This document shows positions 15,352 through 24,361 of a stretch of DNA of 64,000 nt, piece after piece. A model generated the notes under the pieces. The model searched no databases. It was not told the DNA's origin and saw only the letters and a list, made by a program, of their open reading frames with translations. The position numbers and the translations under genes are program-made. The DNA comes from Lachnospiraceae bacterium (GTDB lineage Bacteria > Bacillota > Clostridia > Lachnospirales > Lachnospiraceae), in NCBI GenBank assembly GCA_017624835.1, contig JAGAMG010000043.1, forward strand, positions 1 to 64,000. Direction: 5' to 3'. Every line of letters begins with the position of its first letter. The first letter of the stretch is position 1.

Positions 15352-17461
15352 TGCCATCCTCCTTATAGACCAACATTTCCTTAGGCAGCCAACGCTTCAA
15401 AATACGTTCCATGGAACCCATTTCTATAGGCTTTGCCAGGAAATCCTGAAATCCTTCATCCAAAAACATTTCCCGGGCACCGTTAACTGCATTTGCTGTC
15501 AATGCAATAATCGGTACCTGTTGGTAATATTCTCCCTGCATGGCTCTGATATGATGAACCGTTTCCACACCATCCATTTCCGGCATCATATGATCCATAA
15601 ATATCAAATCAAACTGCTGACTCTGCAAAACCCGAAGTGCCTCCACACCGCTATCCACCGTGCGCACGGACATCTTGTAGGGCTTTAATAAACCTATGGC
15701 AACCTTCAGGTTCATCATATTATCATCCACTACCAAAATATTGGCATTCGGTGCTTCAAAGTTCTGACGCTTCATTTTTTCTGTGCCTACGTTAAAGGAC
15801 AGTCTGTCTCCATTAATGGCATTTCCCACCGGTAAGACATAAAAAGGCTTATAAATATTACGTACTCCTTCACCCAATTTGATGCGATTCTTATGATCCT
15901 GCACCACAATAACATCCATTTCCTTTGCCAGCATATCAAAATACGCTTTATCTTCCAAGTATTCTTCTCTGGCAAGGAATATATGGGTATATCCCTTACG
16001 GGATTCCAATTCCTGTTTTGTCTTTTCTAAATTAGGGCAATAGCAGAATTTAATATCAAAACCTTTGGCAATATTATGTACTACTTTATAGTAATACTCT
16101 GCTACAAAGGCATGCTGATACTTCTTCATTCCAATATAAGCAAGAACTTTTACCTTATGCTTATTTTTAATCTCAATAATAGGTTCCGGCTCCATAATTC
16201 TCTGAGGAATTACTACAGTAAATTCCGTCCCCTTGCCATATTCACTTTCTACTTTAATAAATCCACCCATCTGGGTTATCAGCTGTTTGGAAATGGCAAG
16301 TCCAAGTCCCGTACCTTCAATAGAACGGTTTTTCTTGGTATCCACCTGACTAAAGCTGCGGAAAATCTTTTGCAGATTTTCTTCTTTGATACCGATTCCA
16401 CTATCCTTTACAATAAATACAAGGTTTACACCATATTCCTCCGGGCGGGCATATATCTTAAACAATACACCGCCCTCTCGGGTGAACTTAATGGCATTGG
16501 TCAATAAGTTAATTAATACCTGACGGATTCTGATTTCATCCCCATAAAGCTTATCCGGAATGTCGGCATCACAATCCACAATAAACTCAATATCCTTTTC
16601 CCCTTTTCTTGCCACCGCCATATTAATTACATCATTCAATAGGGAGGAAAGCTGATAGGAATCCTCAATTAACTCCATCTTTCCTGATTCAATCTTGGAA
16701 AAGTCAAGCAAATCATTGATAATTCCAAGCAGATTCTTACCGGAAATATAAATATTATTGGCATTGTCCCTAATGTCATCAGAAATATCATCATTCAATA
16801 TCAATTCGCACATACCCATAATGGAGTTCATGGGCGTTCTGATTTCATGACTCATATTTGCCAAAAAGTCACTTTTGGAACGATTGGCTTCATATGCCTG
16901 AGATAACAGATGCTCCTGTTCACGATGATATCGAAAAATCCGATAATGGATAATGAAACACATAAAGGTCTGTAATATGTAAACAATTGGGAACCTTAGC
17001 AAATAGGAATCCAAATACTGATATCCTATTTCTTGTAATGGTGTCCACATATAAACTATGGTGACTAGCATTAAACAAAAGCTCAGCATGCTCCCATAAT
17101 ACAGCCCCAAAAAATACATGCATACTGCCGGCACTAAAAGTAACCAAATAGAACTGTAACCATGCTCTCCGCCATCCACAACAAAATAGACAGACATCAA
17201 TATAATGACAATCATCATATTATAAATCATATATTGAACTTTGTTTTTAAAAAAGAAAGAGGCACTTAGAAAAAACCACAGGGCAATGCCACCCAGTACA
17301 CATGCCATGGGCATATTTCCCACAGTATAATTAACCAGACACATGGTCATACAAATACCGGCAAAAGTCAACCAGGCAAGCTGAAGCGGCTGCCTCTCCA
17401 CCTCTCCCACTTCTTCTTTAAAGTTCCGTATTTTTTCTCGTGGATTAATTAATTTTCCCAT
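15341..17461 (-). CDS. Membrane hybrid histidine kinase with pseudo-receiver and receiver
   Basis: 706 residues from the ATG at 17461 (AGGAGG 6 bases upstream). About six membrane helices (residues 30-180) without an extracellular sensor domain; HisKA with phospho-acceptor His205 in MSHEIRTPM; HATPase with NLLTNAIKFT and GTGLGLAIS; a receiver-like segment (about 434-557) with no phospho-acceptor Asp (THIFLAREEYLE at the expected place); then a true receiver with Asp623 in FMDHMMPEMDG. No HPt domain, unlike its neighbour. It probably passes phosphate through the HPt of the kinase at 18.5-21.6 kb; that is inference. Third of four genes in one minus-strand operon. Confidence 0.9.
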   Translation of the reverse strand: MGKLINPREKIRNFKEEVGEVERQPLQLAWLTFAGICMTMCLVNYTVGNMPMACVLGGIALWFFLSASFFFKNKVQYMIYNMMIVIILMSVYFVVDGGEHGYSSIWLLLVPAVCMYFLGLYYGSMLSFCLMLVTIVYMWTPLQEIGYQYLDSYLLRFPIVYILQTFMCFIIHYRIFRYHREQEHLLSQAYEANRSKSDFLANMSHEIRTPMNSIMGMCELILNDDISDDIRDNANNIYISGKNLLGIINDLLDFSKIESGKMELIEDSYQLSSLLNDVINMAVARKGEKDIEFIVDCDADIPDKLYGDEIRIRQVLINLLTNAIKFTREGGVLFKIYARPEEYGVNLVFIVKDSGIGIKEENLQKIFRSFSQVDTKKNRSIEGTGLGLAISKQLITQMGGFIKVESEYGKGTEFTVVIPQRIMEPEPIIEIKNKHKVKVLAYIGMKKYQHAFVAEYYYKVVHNIAKGFDIKFCYCPNLEKTKQELESRKGYTHIFLAREEYLEDKAYFDMLAKEMDVIVVQDHKNRIKLGEGVRNIYKPFYVLPVGNAINGDRLSFNVGTEKMKRQNFEAPNANILVVDDNMMNLKVAIGLLKPYKMSVRTVDSGVEALRVLQSQQFDLIFMDHMMPEMDGVETVHHIRAMQGEYYQQVPIIALTANAVNGAREMFLDEGFQDFLAKPIEMGSMERILKRWLPKEMLVYKEDGNGE

Positions 17462-17500
17462 TTTCATCCTCCTACCGTCAGACCTGTAAAATACACCCTT

Positions 17501-18562
17501 TTACTCTCGCATCTGACGCATTAGCTTTTCCAACTCATCCGAATCCTGAAAAAAGCAATCCAAAAGTACCGGCTCATAATATTCCCCTCTGCCCTCCAGC
17601 ATAATTTCCCTGGCCTTTTCCATGCTCATGCCCTGCTTATACTGTCTCTTTGCCACCAAAGCATCAAACACATCTGCAACAGCCATAATTCTGGCTTCCA
17701 GAGGAATTTCCTTTTCCTTTAAGCCCTTGGGATATCCCTTGCCATTCCATTTTTCATGATGATAATTAGCTACATTAGAAGCGATTACCACAAACTCCGG
17801 TTCTGCAAGACGACTCATATTTTCCCGAATCAATCTGCCCCCCTCCTCCGCATGAAGCTTCATAATCGTGTATTCCTCATCGGACAAGGCTCCCGGCTTT
17901 CTTAAAATACTATCCGGTACCGTAATTTTACCAATATCATGCATAGGTGCTGCCTGCTTTAGATAATTTACAAAGTCCACAGTCAGCTCTTCCCTGTAGA
18001 TATTGTTTTCTATCATTTTTTTCACCAGATACTCTGTATAAATACTGGAATGCTTTACATGCTCACCTGTGGTACCATCCCTGCTTTCAATCAGGTTTGC
18101 CATAGTGATAATGATATCCTGCTGCAATTGGGTAATTTTTTCCAACTGCTGCTGTACCATCAGCTCCAAGCTACGCCTGTAATCCTCCAGTTCCACGGTA
18201 CGCCTCACACGACGTTGCATAATGGCGGGGATAAAGGGCTTTCCGATATAATCCACTGCTCCCACATTAAAACAGGCCTCTTCTGTCTCCGGTGTTCTGT
18301 CCGCAGTCAGAAAAATAACGGGAATCTTGCACCACTTAGGATTTTCCTGCAATAGCTTCATTACCTCAAAACCATCCATCTCCGGCATTTGAATATCCAA
18401 AAGGATTACCACGGGTTCATTTTTTTCCAGATACTGAAAAGCCATTTTTCCGGAATTTACTACCGCCACTCTATACTCCTCTGCCAATACCTTTTGCGCC
18501 ATCAGCAAATTTGTCTTATCATCATCCACTACTAAAATTGTTTTTTTGTCATTCTGCAACAA
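17501..18562 (-). CDS. Receiver-HD-GYP response regulator (c-di-GMP phosphodiesterase)
   Basis: About 353 residues. The N-terminal receiver has VVDDDK and the acceptor Asp in LLDIQMPEMDG; a coiled linker (about 125-150) leads to an HD-GYP domain with HD in MHDIGK and GYP in NGKGYPKG. HD-GYP enzymes hydrolyse cyclic di-GMP. It overlaps the end of the upstream kinase by 14 bp. No ATG fits: the frame opens with two TTG codons (18562 and 18559) just after GGAG, so a TTG start coupled to termination of the upstream gene is most likely. It lies between two hybrid kinases and is the obvious output protein of both. Confidence 0.9.
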   Translation of the reverse strand: MLQNDKKTILVVDDDKTNLLMAQKVLAEEYRVAVVNSGKMAFQYLEKNEPVVILLDIQMPEMDGFEVMKLLQENPKWCKIPVIFLTADRTPETEEACFNVGAVDYIGKPFIPAIMQRRVRRTVELEDYRRSLELMVQQQLEKITQLQQDIIITMANLIESRDGTTGEHVKHSSIYTEYLVKKMIENNIYREELTVDFVNYLKQAAPMHDIGKITVPDSILRKPGALSDEEYTIMKLHAEEGGRLIRENMSRLAEPEFVVIASNVANYHHEKWNGKGYPKGLKEKEIPLEARIMAVADVFDALVAKRQYKQGMSMEKAREIMLEGRGEYYEPVLLDCFFQDSDELEKLMRQMRE

Positions 18563-21500
18563 CTCCGTTCATCCAGGTTTCCAACAGTTCCTCTGCTCCT
18601 GCATAGTCAAATCCATCAATTGCCTCCTGAAGTCCTGCAAGCATTTCCTGCACCTTCTCCGGCTCCAAACCTTCCATGGTCTGAGTCTTCATTTGCTGGA
18701 TTTTCTCTTCTGAAGCGCTCATTTCATAATTTCTGATTAATTCCAACAGTTGCCTGCATTGCTCCATGTATTCCTCCTGAGATAACTCAGTCAATTGACT
18801 ATCGGCTACTGTCTCTGTCACAACCTCTTCTCCTGCATTTTCCTGCAACATATCTGCTGCTTCCTGCAATACTTCCTTAAGACTCTGATAGAAGGACTCC
18901 CAATTTCTGATAATCCAATCCTCCTTCTCTTCCTTGCCTGCCATCTCATGATTTTTAGCCTCATCGGAAAAGCTTCTGGCACCTACATTCAAAGAAGTAC
19001 TCTTTAAAGCATGGGCTGTTACAGCATAATTCTTCCAATCCTTTTCTGCAAAGTATTTTTCCAATATCTCCACATAACGCAGTCCCTGCTTATAATAGGC
19101 ATCCAGCAAATCAAAGTACATTTCTTCATCCCCATTACAATAGGACATGCCCAGCTTCATACTGATTTGTCTGCCATGCTCCTGTATGGGAAGCTCCTCT
19201 GCCATTACAAGATTTTCTCTGGAAGATACAGGCTCTTTTTTCTCATCTTCCACTGCATCCGCAGGTAATATCAAATTCTCAGGAAGAAACTTCCTTAACG
19301 CATTCTCCAGCTTATCCGGTGAAATAGGCTTGGATAAATATTCTGCAAAGCCCTCTGACAAATACATTTCCCGGCTTCCTGCCACCGCATTGGCTGTCAG
19401 CACAATTACAGGTGTCCTATGATTCTTTCCGTTTTCCTGCTGACGAATCAGTCTTAAGGTTTCTATTCCATCCGGCTCCGGCATCATATGATCCATTAGA
19501 ATAATGTCATATGCATTTTCCTTACAAAGTTCCAGACAGTCCGTACCCGATAATACTGTATCCAATTGCACCTGCGTTCTCTTTAAGAAACCTTTCACAA
19601 CGGCATGGTTCATTTCATTGTCATCCACTGCAAGAATTCTTGCATGAGGTGCCACAAAACCACTTTGATATTTTTCTAACTGTTCCTTTTCTTCCCTAAA
19701 CGCTTCTGTTCTCATTCCTACCGGCGTTGCATCAATCACTTTTTGAGGAAGTACAACTGTAAATAAGGAGCCCTTTCCGTATATACTGCGTACTTTAATC
19801 TCGCCTTCCATTTCCTCAACAAGCGTCTTGATTAAATTCAAACCAAGACCGGTTCCCTCAATATTTTGATACTTCTTTTCCTCCAAACGAGAAAAGCTTT
19901 CAAAGATTTTGGATAAATCCTTTTCCTGAATTCCCACTCCCGTATCTGCCACCGCAATCCGAAGGAAAAATTCCCCCTCATCACTGCTATCGCCGCTTAC
20001 AGAAAAAGTAACTGTTCCTTTTTCCGTATATTTTACAGCATTACTAAGCAGATTACTGATAATCTGTTTAATTCTGACTTCATCACCATAGAGATAGGAG
20101 GGCAGCTTTTCATCCACATTTACCACTACCTCCAAAAACTTCTTCTCCGCTCTTGCCTGTATCATATGTACTTCATCATTTACCAATGAGGCAAGCTGGT
20201 ACACGTTTTCTGTAAGATTCAAGTGACCGGATTCCATTCTGGAAAAATCTAAAATATCATTTACCAATGCCAATAAAGTACGCCCCGCAGACTGGGCATT
20301 TTTTATGTAAGTCTCCAATTCCTTGTCTTGATTTTCCCTTGCAATCATTTCATTCATACCAATCAATGTATTGATGGGGGTACGAATTTCGTGGGACATC
20401 TTGGCAAGAAAGCTTACCTTTGAGGCATTATCGGACAGAGCACTCTGCATCTGCCTATCCATGTTCATAACATCTTTACCGGTTTTTGAGGCTGCCATTA
20501 TCAGTAAGAAAATCATACCAAGACAGATAAGACTTCCGCTCATTTGTCCATTGTTTAAATAAACCTTTACAATTTCTGCAATGGCACTGATCATTAATAC
20601 TCCCAAACCGATTGCTACATACTTATAGGATTCAATCCGCTTTTCTTTGATATCAATACCTGTTGTAATAACCCCTAATATAATCACCACTAAAATAGAA
20701 CCATGCATGAACAAAATATTTTCAAAAAAGTCTCGAATATTCAGCACCTGCAAGACAGTACATATAATAAAATCCAAAAGTACCATCCAATAAATAACAT
20801 AATACCAGACTCTGTAACGATACTCCTGTATATCATTAATATAAGCAATAAAAGGCAGGGGTAATAACATCAGGCAAAAATATGCCAAATTGGAAACCAC
20901 TGTTACATCCGGGAAGATTAACTGTCGTAATCTGTTTTCCGAAAGCACCCAGATGGCTACCATTAAGATTCCCCATCCCAAATAGTCCAGCATAATCTTT
21001 TTTTCACTACGGAATTTAATCACATTACTAAATACGATACAGGTTATAGCAAGCACTACCATTAAAAACGCGATTAAACATTCCGGTGCATACTGTCTGG
21101 CAACATCATCCCAAATCGCCAGTCTGTCCCCATAATACACCTGATTGGCAGTACCTGCATAAATAGAGTTACTGGAAAATTCCACCCGAAGAATCTTTCC
21201 TGCATCCTCTGTGTATACCTTGGTAAACACATACGCACTGGCACTGGTTTTTCCAAATGTTCTGGTCTCCTTGGTAGAATATTCCCGACGTAGCTCCTCA
21301 TTTATATAGATTCTCATATCCTGCTGGGAGCTGCGGAAACAAAGCCAATTTCCTTCCTCTATTTTCTCCGGCAACACAGCTTCTAAAACAACCGTCTCTC
21401 CACGTTTCGCATCCAGATTATTGGGTACGGAAACCTGCTTACGGGTATTATCTGCATAGACTCTTTCCCAAGCAACATTCAGTACACTGCCCTCCTGTAT

Positions 21501-21620
21501 CATGTGCTCTGAATTCTCATAAGAGGATATGGTACCAAACACCAAATATACCATAACTCCCATAAATAATATATAAAACAGCCAGCGCATACCGGCCTGT
21601 GCCCGTCTCTCTTTTCCCAT
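18549..21620 (-). CDS. Hybrid histidine kinase with extracellular domain, 7TM region, receiver and HPt
   Basis: 1023 residues. One N-terminal helix, an extracellular beta-rich domain (about 35-180, 7TMR-DISM-like), seven membrane segments (185-395), HisKA with His410 in MSHEIRTPI, HATPase (NLLSNAVKYT, GTGLGLNLI), receiver with Asp710 in LMDHMMPEPDG, and HPt with His870 in TAHALKS, followed by a coiled C-terminal tail. All four phosphorelay sites sit on one chain, so it can pass phosphate via HPt to the HD-GYP regulator. GGAGG is 7 bases before the ATG. The 5-prime region contains the structured tandem repeats at 21652-21899. The extracellular ligand is unknown; carbohydrates are a common guess for this sensor type. 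Confidence 0.92.
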   Translation of the reverse strand: MGKERRAQAGMRWLFYILFMGVMVYLVFGTISSYENSEHMIQEGSVLNVAWERVYADNTRKQVSVPNNLDAKRGETVVLEAVLPEKIEEGNWLCFRSSQQDMRIYINEELRREYSTKETRTFGKTSASAYVFTKVYTEDAGKILRVEFSSNSIYAGTANQVYYGDRLAIWDDVARQYAPECLIAFLMVVLAITCIVFSNVIKFRSEKKIMLDYLGWGILMVAIWVLSENRLRQLIFPDVTVVSNLAYFCLMLLPLPFIAYINDIQEYRYRVWYYVIYWMVLLDFIICTVLQVLNIRDFFENILFMHGSILVVIILGVITTGIDIKEKRIESYKYVAIGLGVLMISAIAEIVKVYLNNGQMSGSLICLGMIFLLIMAASKTGKDVMNMDRQMQSALSDNASKVSFLAKMSHEIRTPINTLIGMNEMIARENQDKELETYIKNAQSAGRTLLALVNDILDFSRMESGHLNLTENVYQLASLVNDEVHMIQARAEKKFLEVVVNVDEKLPSYLYGDEVRIKQIISNLLSNAVKYTEKGTVTFSVSGDSSDEGEFFLRIAVADTGVGIQEKDLSKIFESFSRLEEKKYQNIEGTGLGLNLIKTLVEEMEGEIKVRSIYGKGSLFTVVLPQKVIDATPVGMRTEAFREEKEQLEKYQSGFVAPHARILAVDDNEMNHAVVKGFLKRTQVQLDTVLSGTDCLELCKENAYDIILMDHMMPEPDGIETLRLIRQQENGKNHRTPVIVLTANAVAGSREMYLSEGFAEYLSKPISPDKLENALRKFLPENLILPADAVEDEKKEPVSSRENLVMAEELPIQEHGRQISMKLGMSYCNGDEEMYFDLLDAYYKQGLRYVEILEKYFAEKDWKNYAVTAHALKSTSLNVGARSFSDEAKNHEMAGKEEKEDWIIRNWESFYQSLKEVLQEAADMLQENAGEEVVTETVADSQLTELSQEEYMEQCRQLLELIRNYEMSASEEKIQQMKTQTMEGLEPEKVQEMLAGLQEAIDGFDYAGAEELLETWMNGVVAE

Positions 21621-21651
21621 ACTCGTCCCTCCATGTGAGTGGTGCGTGTTG

Positions 21652-21899
21652 CTTGATTTTCTTCTTGCGTATTATCAACTCGCAAGCTCGTGCTTCGCAC
21701 TCATTGTCTGCTTTGCAGACTGCTTGCTCGTTATCGCGTTGAAAATCAAATGCCGCTGTGCGGCGCTTGATTTTCTTCTCGCGTACATTCATACTCGCAA
21801 GCTCGTGCTTCGCACTCATTGTCTGCTTCGCAGACTGCTTGCTCGTTATCGCGTTGAAAATCAAATGCCGCTACGCGGCGCTTGATTTTCTTCTCGCGT
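21652..21899 (-). repeat. Tandem structured repeat, two 114/115-bp units plus a partial third
   Basis: Units begin at 21652, 21766 and 21881 (the third is cut after about 19 bp). Read on the minus strand, the sense of the downstream kinase gene, each full unit folds as P1, a hairpin of GAAAATCAA and TTGATTTTC capped by GCCGC-NNN-GCGGC; then P2, GCAAGC/GCTTGC, enclosing P3 (GTCTGC-NAA-GCAGAC) and P4 (GTGC-GAA-GCAC). In unit 1 the parts are P1 21741-21775, P2 21722-21727 with 21682-21687, P3 21706-21720 and P4 21690-21700. The array ends 31 bp before the kinase start codon. Small ORFs crossing it follow the repeat and are not credible genes. Confidence 0.9.
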
Positions 21900-21965
21900 A
21901 TATTTTAACATATTTCGACATAATTATCTATATTTTACGGTGCAGAAAGATGGAAAAAACAATAT

Positions 21966-22009
21966 AAAAACAGTGCCTTACGCTTATAAAAAGCTTAAGA
22001 CACTGTTTC
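21966..22009 (-). terminator. Terminator of the isomerase operon
   Basis: Near-perfect stem AAACAGTGTCTTAAGC / GCGTAAGGCACTGTTT with an A/T loop, followed on the minus strand by TTATATTG. It closes the xylulokinase-DUF4867-isomerase operon. Confidence 0.85.
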
Positions 22010-22041
22010 ACATTCATTTTTGATTATCAAATTGCTCCAAC

Positions 22042-23526
22042 TTATGCAAAAGGATTCTCAGTAGGATACATCATACCCTTAGGCTGGTTGAAGTTCAAAT
22101 CCTCTACGGGTACACCGATGTACTTGAATACCTCATATAAAGCCTTTCCATAGTGACCAAATGCAACTGCACCATGATGAGGATAGTTCTTCTCAATCAA
22201 TACATGGCGATAGAAGCGTCCCATTTCAGGAATAGCGAATACACCGATACCACCAAAGGACTTGGTTGCTACAGGCAGAACCTCGCCCTGTGCAATATAA
22301 GCACGCAGCTTGCAGTCAGCAGTGGACTGTAAACGATAGAAGGTAATATCGCCGGGAACAATATCTCCCTCCAAAGTACCCTGGGTAACTTCCTCGGGAA
22401 GATTTCTAGCCATAATCTTCTGATACTTCATACTGCATGCCGCCAGCTTCTTAGAGTTGGTATTACCACAGTGGAAGCCCATGAAGGTATCATTGTGGGT
22501 GTAATTATATTTACCCTCAATGGATTCCTTATACATATCAGCAGGAACGGTGTTGTTAATATCAAGTAAAGTAACGATATCCGCACTTACTGCTGCACCG
22601 ATGAACTCACTTAAGCATCCGTAAATATCAACCTCACAGGATACAGGGATTCCCATACCGGTGAGACGGCTGTTTACATAGCAGGGCACAAATCCAAACT
22701 GGGTCTGGAATGCAGGCCAGCACTTACCGGCAATTGCCACATACTCTCTATAGCCTCTGTGCTCCTCAACCCAGTCAAGAAGAGTTAATTCGTACTGAGC
22801 CAGCTTAGGAAGTACCTCAGGCTTCATATTACCTGCGCCAAGCTCCTCTTCCATTTCCTTAATCTTTGCAGGAATTCTTTCATCACCATCATGCTTCTTG
22901 AAGGCTTCAAATAAATCCAATTCGGAATTTTCTTCGATTTCAACGCCCAAATCATAAAGGGGCTTAATAGGTGCATTACATGCAAGGAAGTTCAAAGGTC
23001 TGGGACCAAAGGAAATAATCTTCAGATTCTTAAGACCAACGATTGCTCTTGCAATAGGCACAAACTCATTAATCATATCTGCACATTCAGCAGCGGTTCC
23101 TACCGGATTCTCAGGGATATATGCCTTTACATTACGCAGCTTTAAGTTGTAGCTTGCATTCAGCATACCACAGTAAGCATCGCCACGACCATCCAATAAA
23201 TCAGCCTGACTCTCTTCTGCTGCTGCAATATACATTGCGGGACCATCAAAATGCTTAGCCAGCAAGGTTTCGGAAATTTCAGGACCGAAGTTTCCAAGGT
23301 ACACGCAGAGTGCATTACAGCCTGCTGCCTTAATATCCTCTAATGCCTGTACCATATGAATTTCACTTTCTACGATACATACAGGGCACTCATAAATATT
23401 GTCCATGCCGTATTTTGCAGCGTAAGCCTCTACCAGAGCCTTTCTTCTGTTTACAGATAAGCTTTCAGGGAAACAGTCACGGCTTACTGCTACGATACCG
23501 ATTTTTACCTGGGGTAAATTGTTCAT
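22042..23526 (-). CDS. L-fucose/L-arabinose isomerase family protein
   Basis: 494 residues from the ATG at 23526 (AAGGAGG 8 bases upstream); the longer frame to 23583 has no ribosome binding site. The sequence looks like the FucI/AraA superfamily: alpha/beta N-terminal domains (VKIGIVAVSRDCFPES) and a C-terminal barrel domain with metal- and substrate-site candidates in MGFHCGNTNSKKLA and YPHHGAVAFGHYG. Such enzymes interconvert aldoses and ketoses with Mn2+. It does not closely resemble classical AraA or classical FucI, so the sugar (L-arabinose, L-fucose, D-arabinose or xylose) is open. It is last in an operon behind a xylulokinase-like kinase, which favours a pentose. Confidence 0.8.
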   Translation of the reverse strand: MNNLPQVKIGIVAVSRDCFPESLSVNRRKALVEAYAAKYGMDNIYECPVCIVESEIHMVQALEDIKAAGCNALCVYLGNFGPEISETLLAKHFDGPAMYIAAAEESQADLLDGRGDAYCGMLNASYNLKLRNVKAYIPENPVGTAAECADMINEFVPIARAIVGLKNLKIISFGPRPLNFLACNAPIKPLYDLGVEIEENSELDLFEAFKKHDGDERIPAKIKEMEEELGAGNMKPEVLPKLAQYELTLLDWVEEHRGYREYVAIAGKCWPAFQTQFGFVPCYVNSRLTGMGIPVSCEVDIYGCLSEFIGAAVSADIVTLLDINNTVPADMYKESIEGKYNYTHNDTFMGFHCGNTNSKKLAACSMKYQKIMARNLPEEVTQGTLEGDIVPGDITFYRLQSTADCKLRAYIAQGEVLPVATKSFGGIGVFAIPEMGRFYRHVLIEKNYPHHGAVAFGHYGKALYEVFKYIGVPVEDLNFNQPKGMMYPTENPFA

Positions 23527-23629
23527 TGTATAAATCCTCCTTATTATGTAACATTTTATAATATTATGTTCTTTTATTTCCACTTACTTGTTATTGCTTA
23601 TTTTAGGTACTACTTGTTTTTACATTTCT

Positions 23630-24271
23630 TTACTCGTTTACATCAAGATTCTTGCCCTTAAGTCCAAGGAACGCACCTTCATCCAAGCCACCCTCGGGAT
23701 GACCAATCAGCCATTTATTGACAGCAGTAAGCAATGCATCCTCACTATCAGCCTTGCCATCCGTTACCTTAGCATGAGCCCCCTGCAAATCATAATTGGT
23801 ACCCTTAGGAAGCACGATTGCTACTTGGAAGCCCTTTCCATCCAATGCACAGGGAGCATAGTGCATACTGGTTGCAAAAATCTCCACACCACAGCCTGCG
23901 GGCAAAAGGAATGCTTCCACCTTGGAAGTATCATAGGTAAAATCCTCTTCCACATCCGCCAAAAGCCCTAACAATAATACCGCATCGGTAGCTGCAATGT
24001 TAAGCTCTGAATCGCGATGATATTCCAACGCATTGAGCTTGGAATTGTGTCCATTACAATAACCAATCTGAATGGGCATTTCTCCATAGCATACCTTAGA
24101 AAGCTGCGCCATAACAGGCAGTGCCTCCAATTCCGCCACTGCCGGCTGATACTCCACACCTTCCGGCAAGGGAGTTGACTTAAGAGTTTCCACCAAGTCG
24201 GATAAATCAACATTGGTAATGACTCTGCCATACTTGCGGAATGCCGGGTCATTAACAGATAATATTTTCAT
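23630..24271 (-). CDS. DUF4867-like protein, cupin-like, in sugar isomerase operon
   Basis: 213 residues, soluble. It resembles the DUF4867 family that I associate with sugar isomerase/kinase operons in Bacillota; I cannot give a biochemical function. Visible features are GYCNGHNSKLNALEYHRDSE near 70-90, with His and Glu residues like a metal-binding cupin, DAVLLLGLLADVEEDF, and EIFATSMHYAPC near 130-140. The position between kinase and isomerase suggests a role in sugar handling, for example as a mutarotase or sugar-binding protein, but that is inference. The gap to the kinase upstream is 90 bp with no terminator. Confidence 0.65.
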   Translation of the reverse strand: MKILSVNDPAFRKYGRVITNVDLSDLVETLKSTPLPEGVEYQPAVAELEALPVMAQLSKVCYGEMPIQIGYCNGHNSKLNALEYHRDSELNIAATDAVLLLGLLADVEEDFTYDTSKVEAFLLPAGCGVEIFATSMHYAPCALDGKGFQVAIVLPKGTNYDLQGAHAKVTDGKADSEDALLTAVNKWLIGHPEGGLDEGAFLGLKGKNLDVNE

Positions 24272-24361
24272 ACCAAACTTCTCCTTTATATTTTAATCTT
24301 TCTATATAGAATATGCAACCAAATTTGTACGTTCTATACCTTTGAAATACCTTACTAAGCT

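Noticed and set aside
21517-21864. Small minus-strand frame across the repeat array at 21.7 kb
   Set aside because: Its sequence follows the tandem units and shifts frame between 114- and 115-bp units; no family resemblance.
21652-21899. Possible tRNA or tmRNA because of the multi-branched fold
   Set aside because: No acceptor stem with CCA, no anticodon loop of 7, no T-loop consensus; loops are 3 bases.
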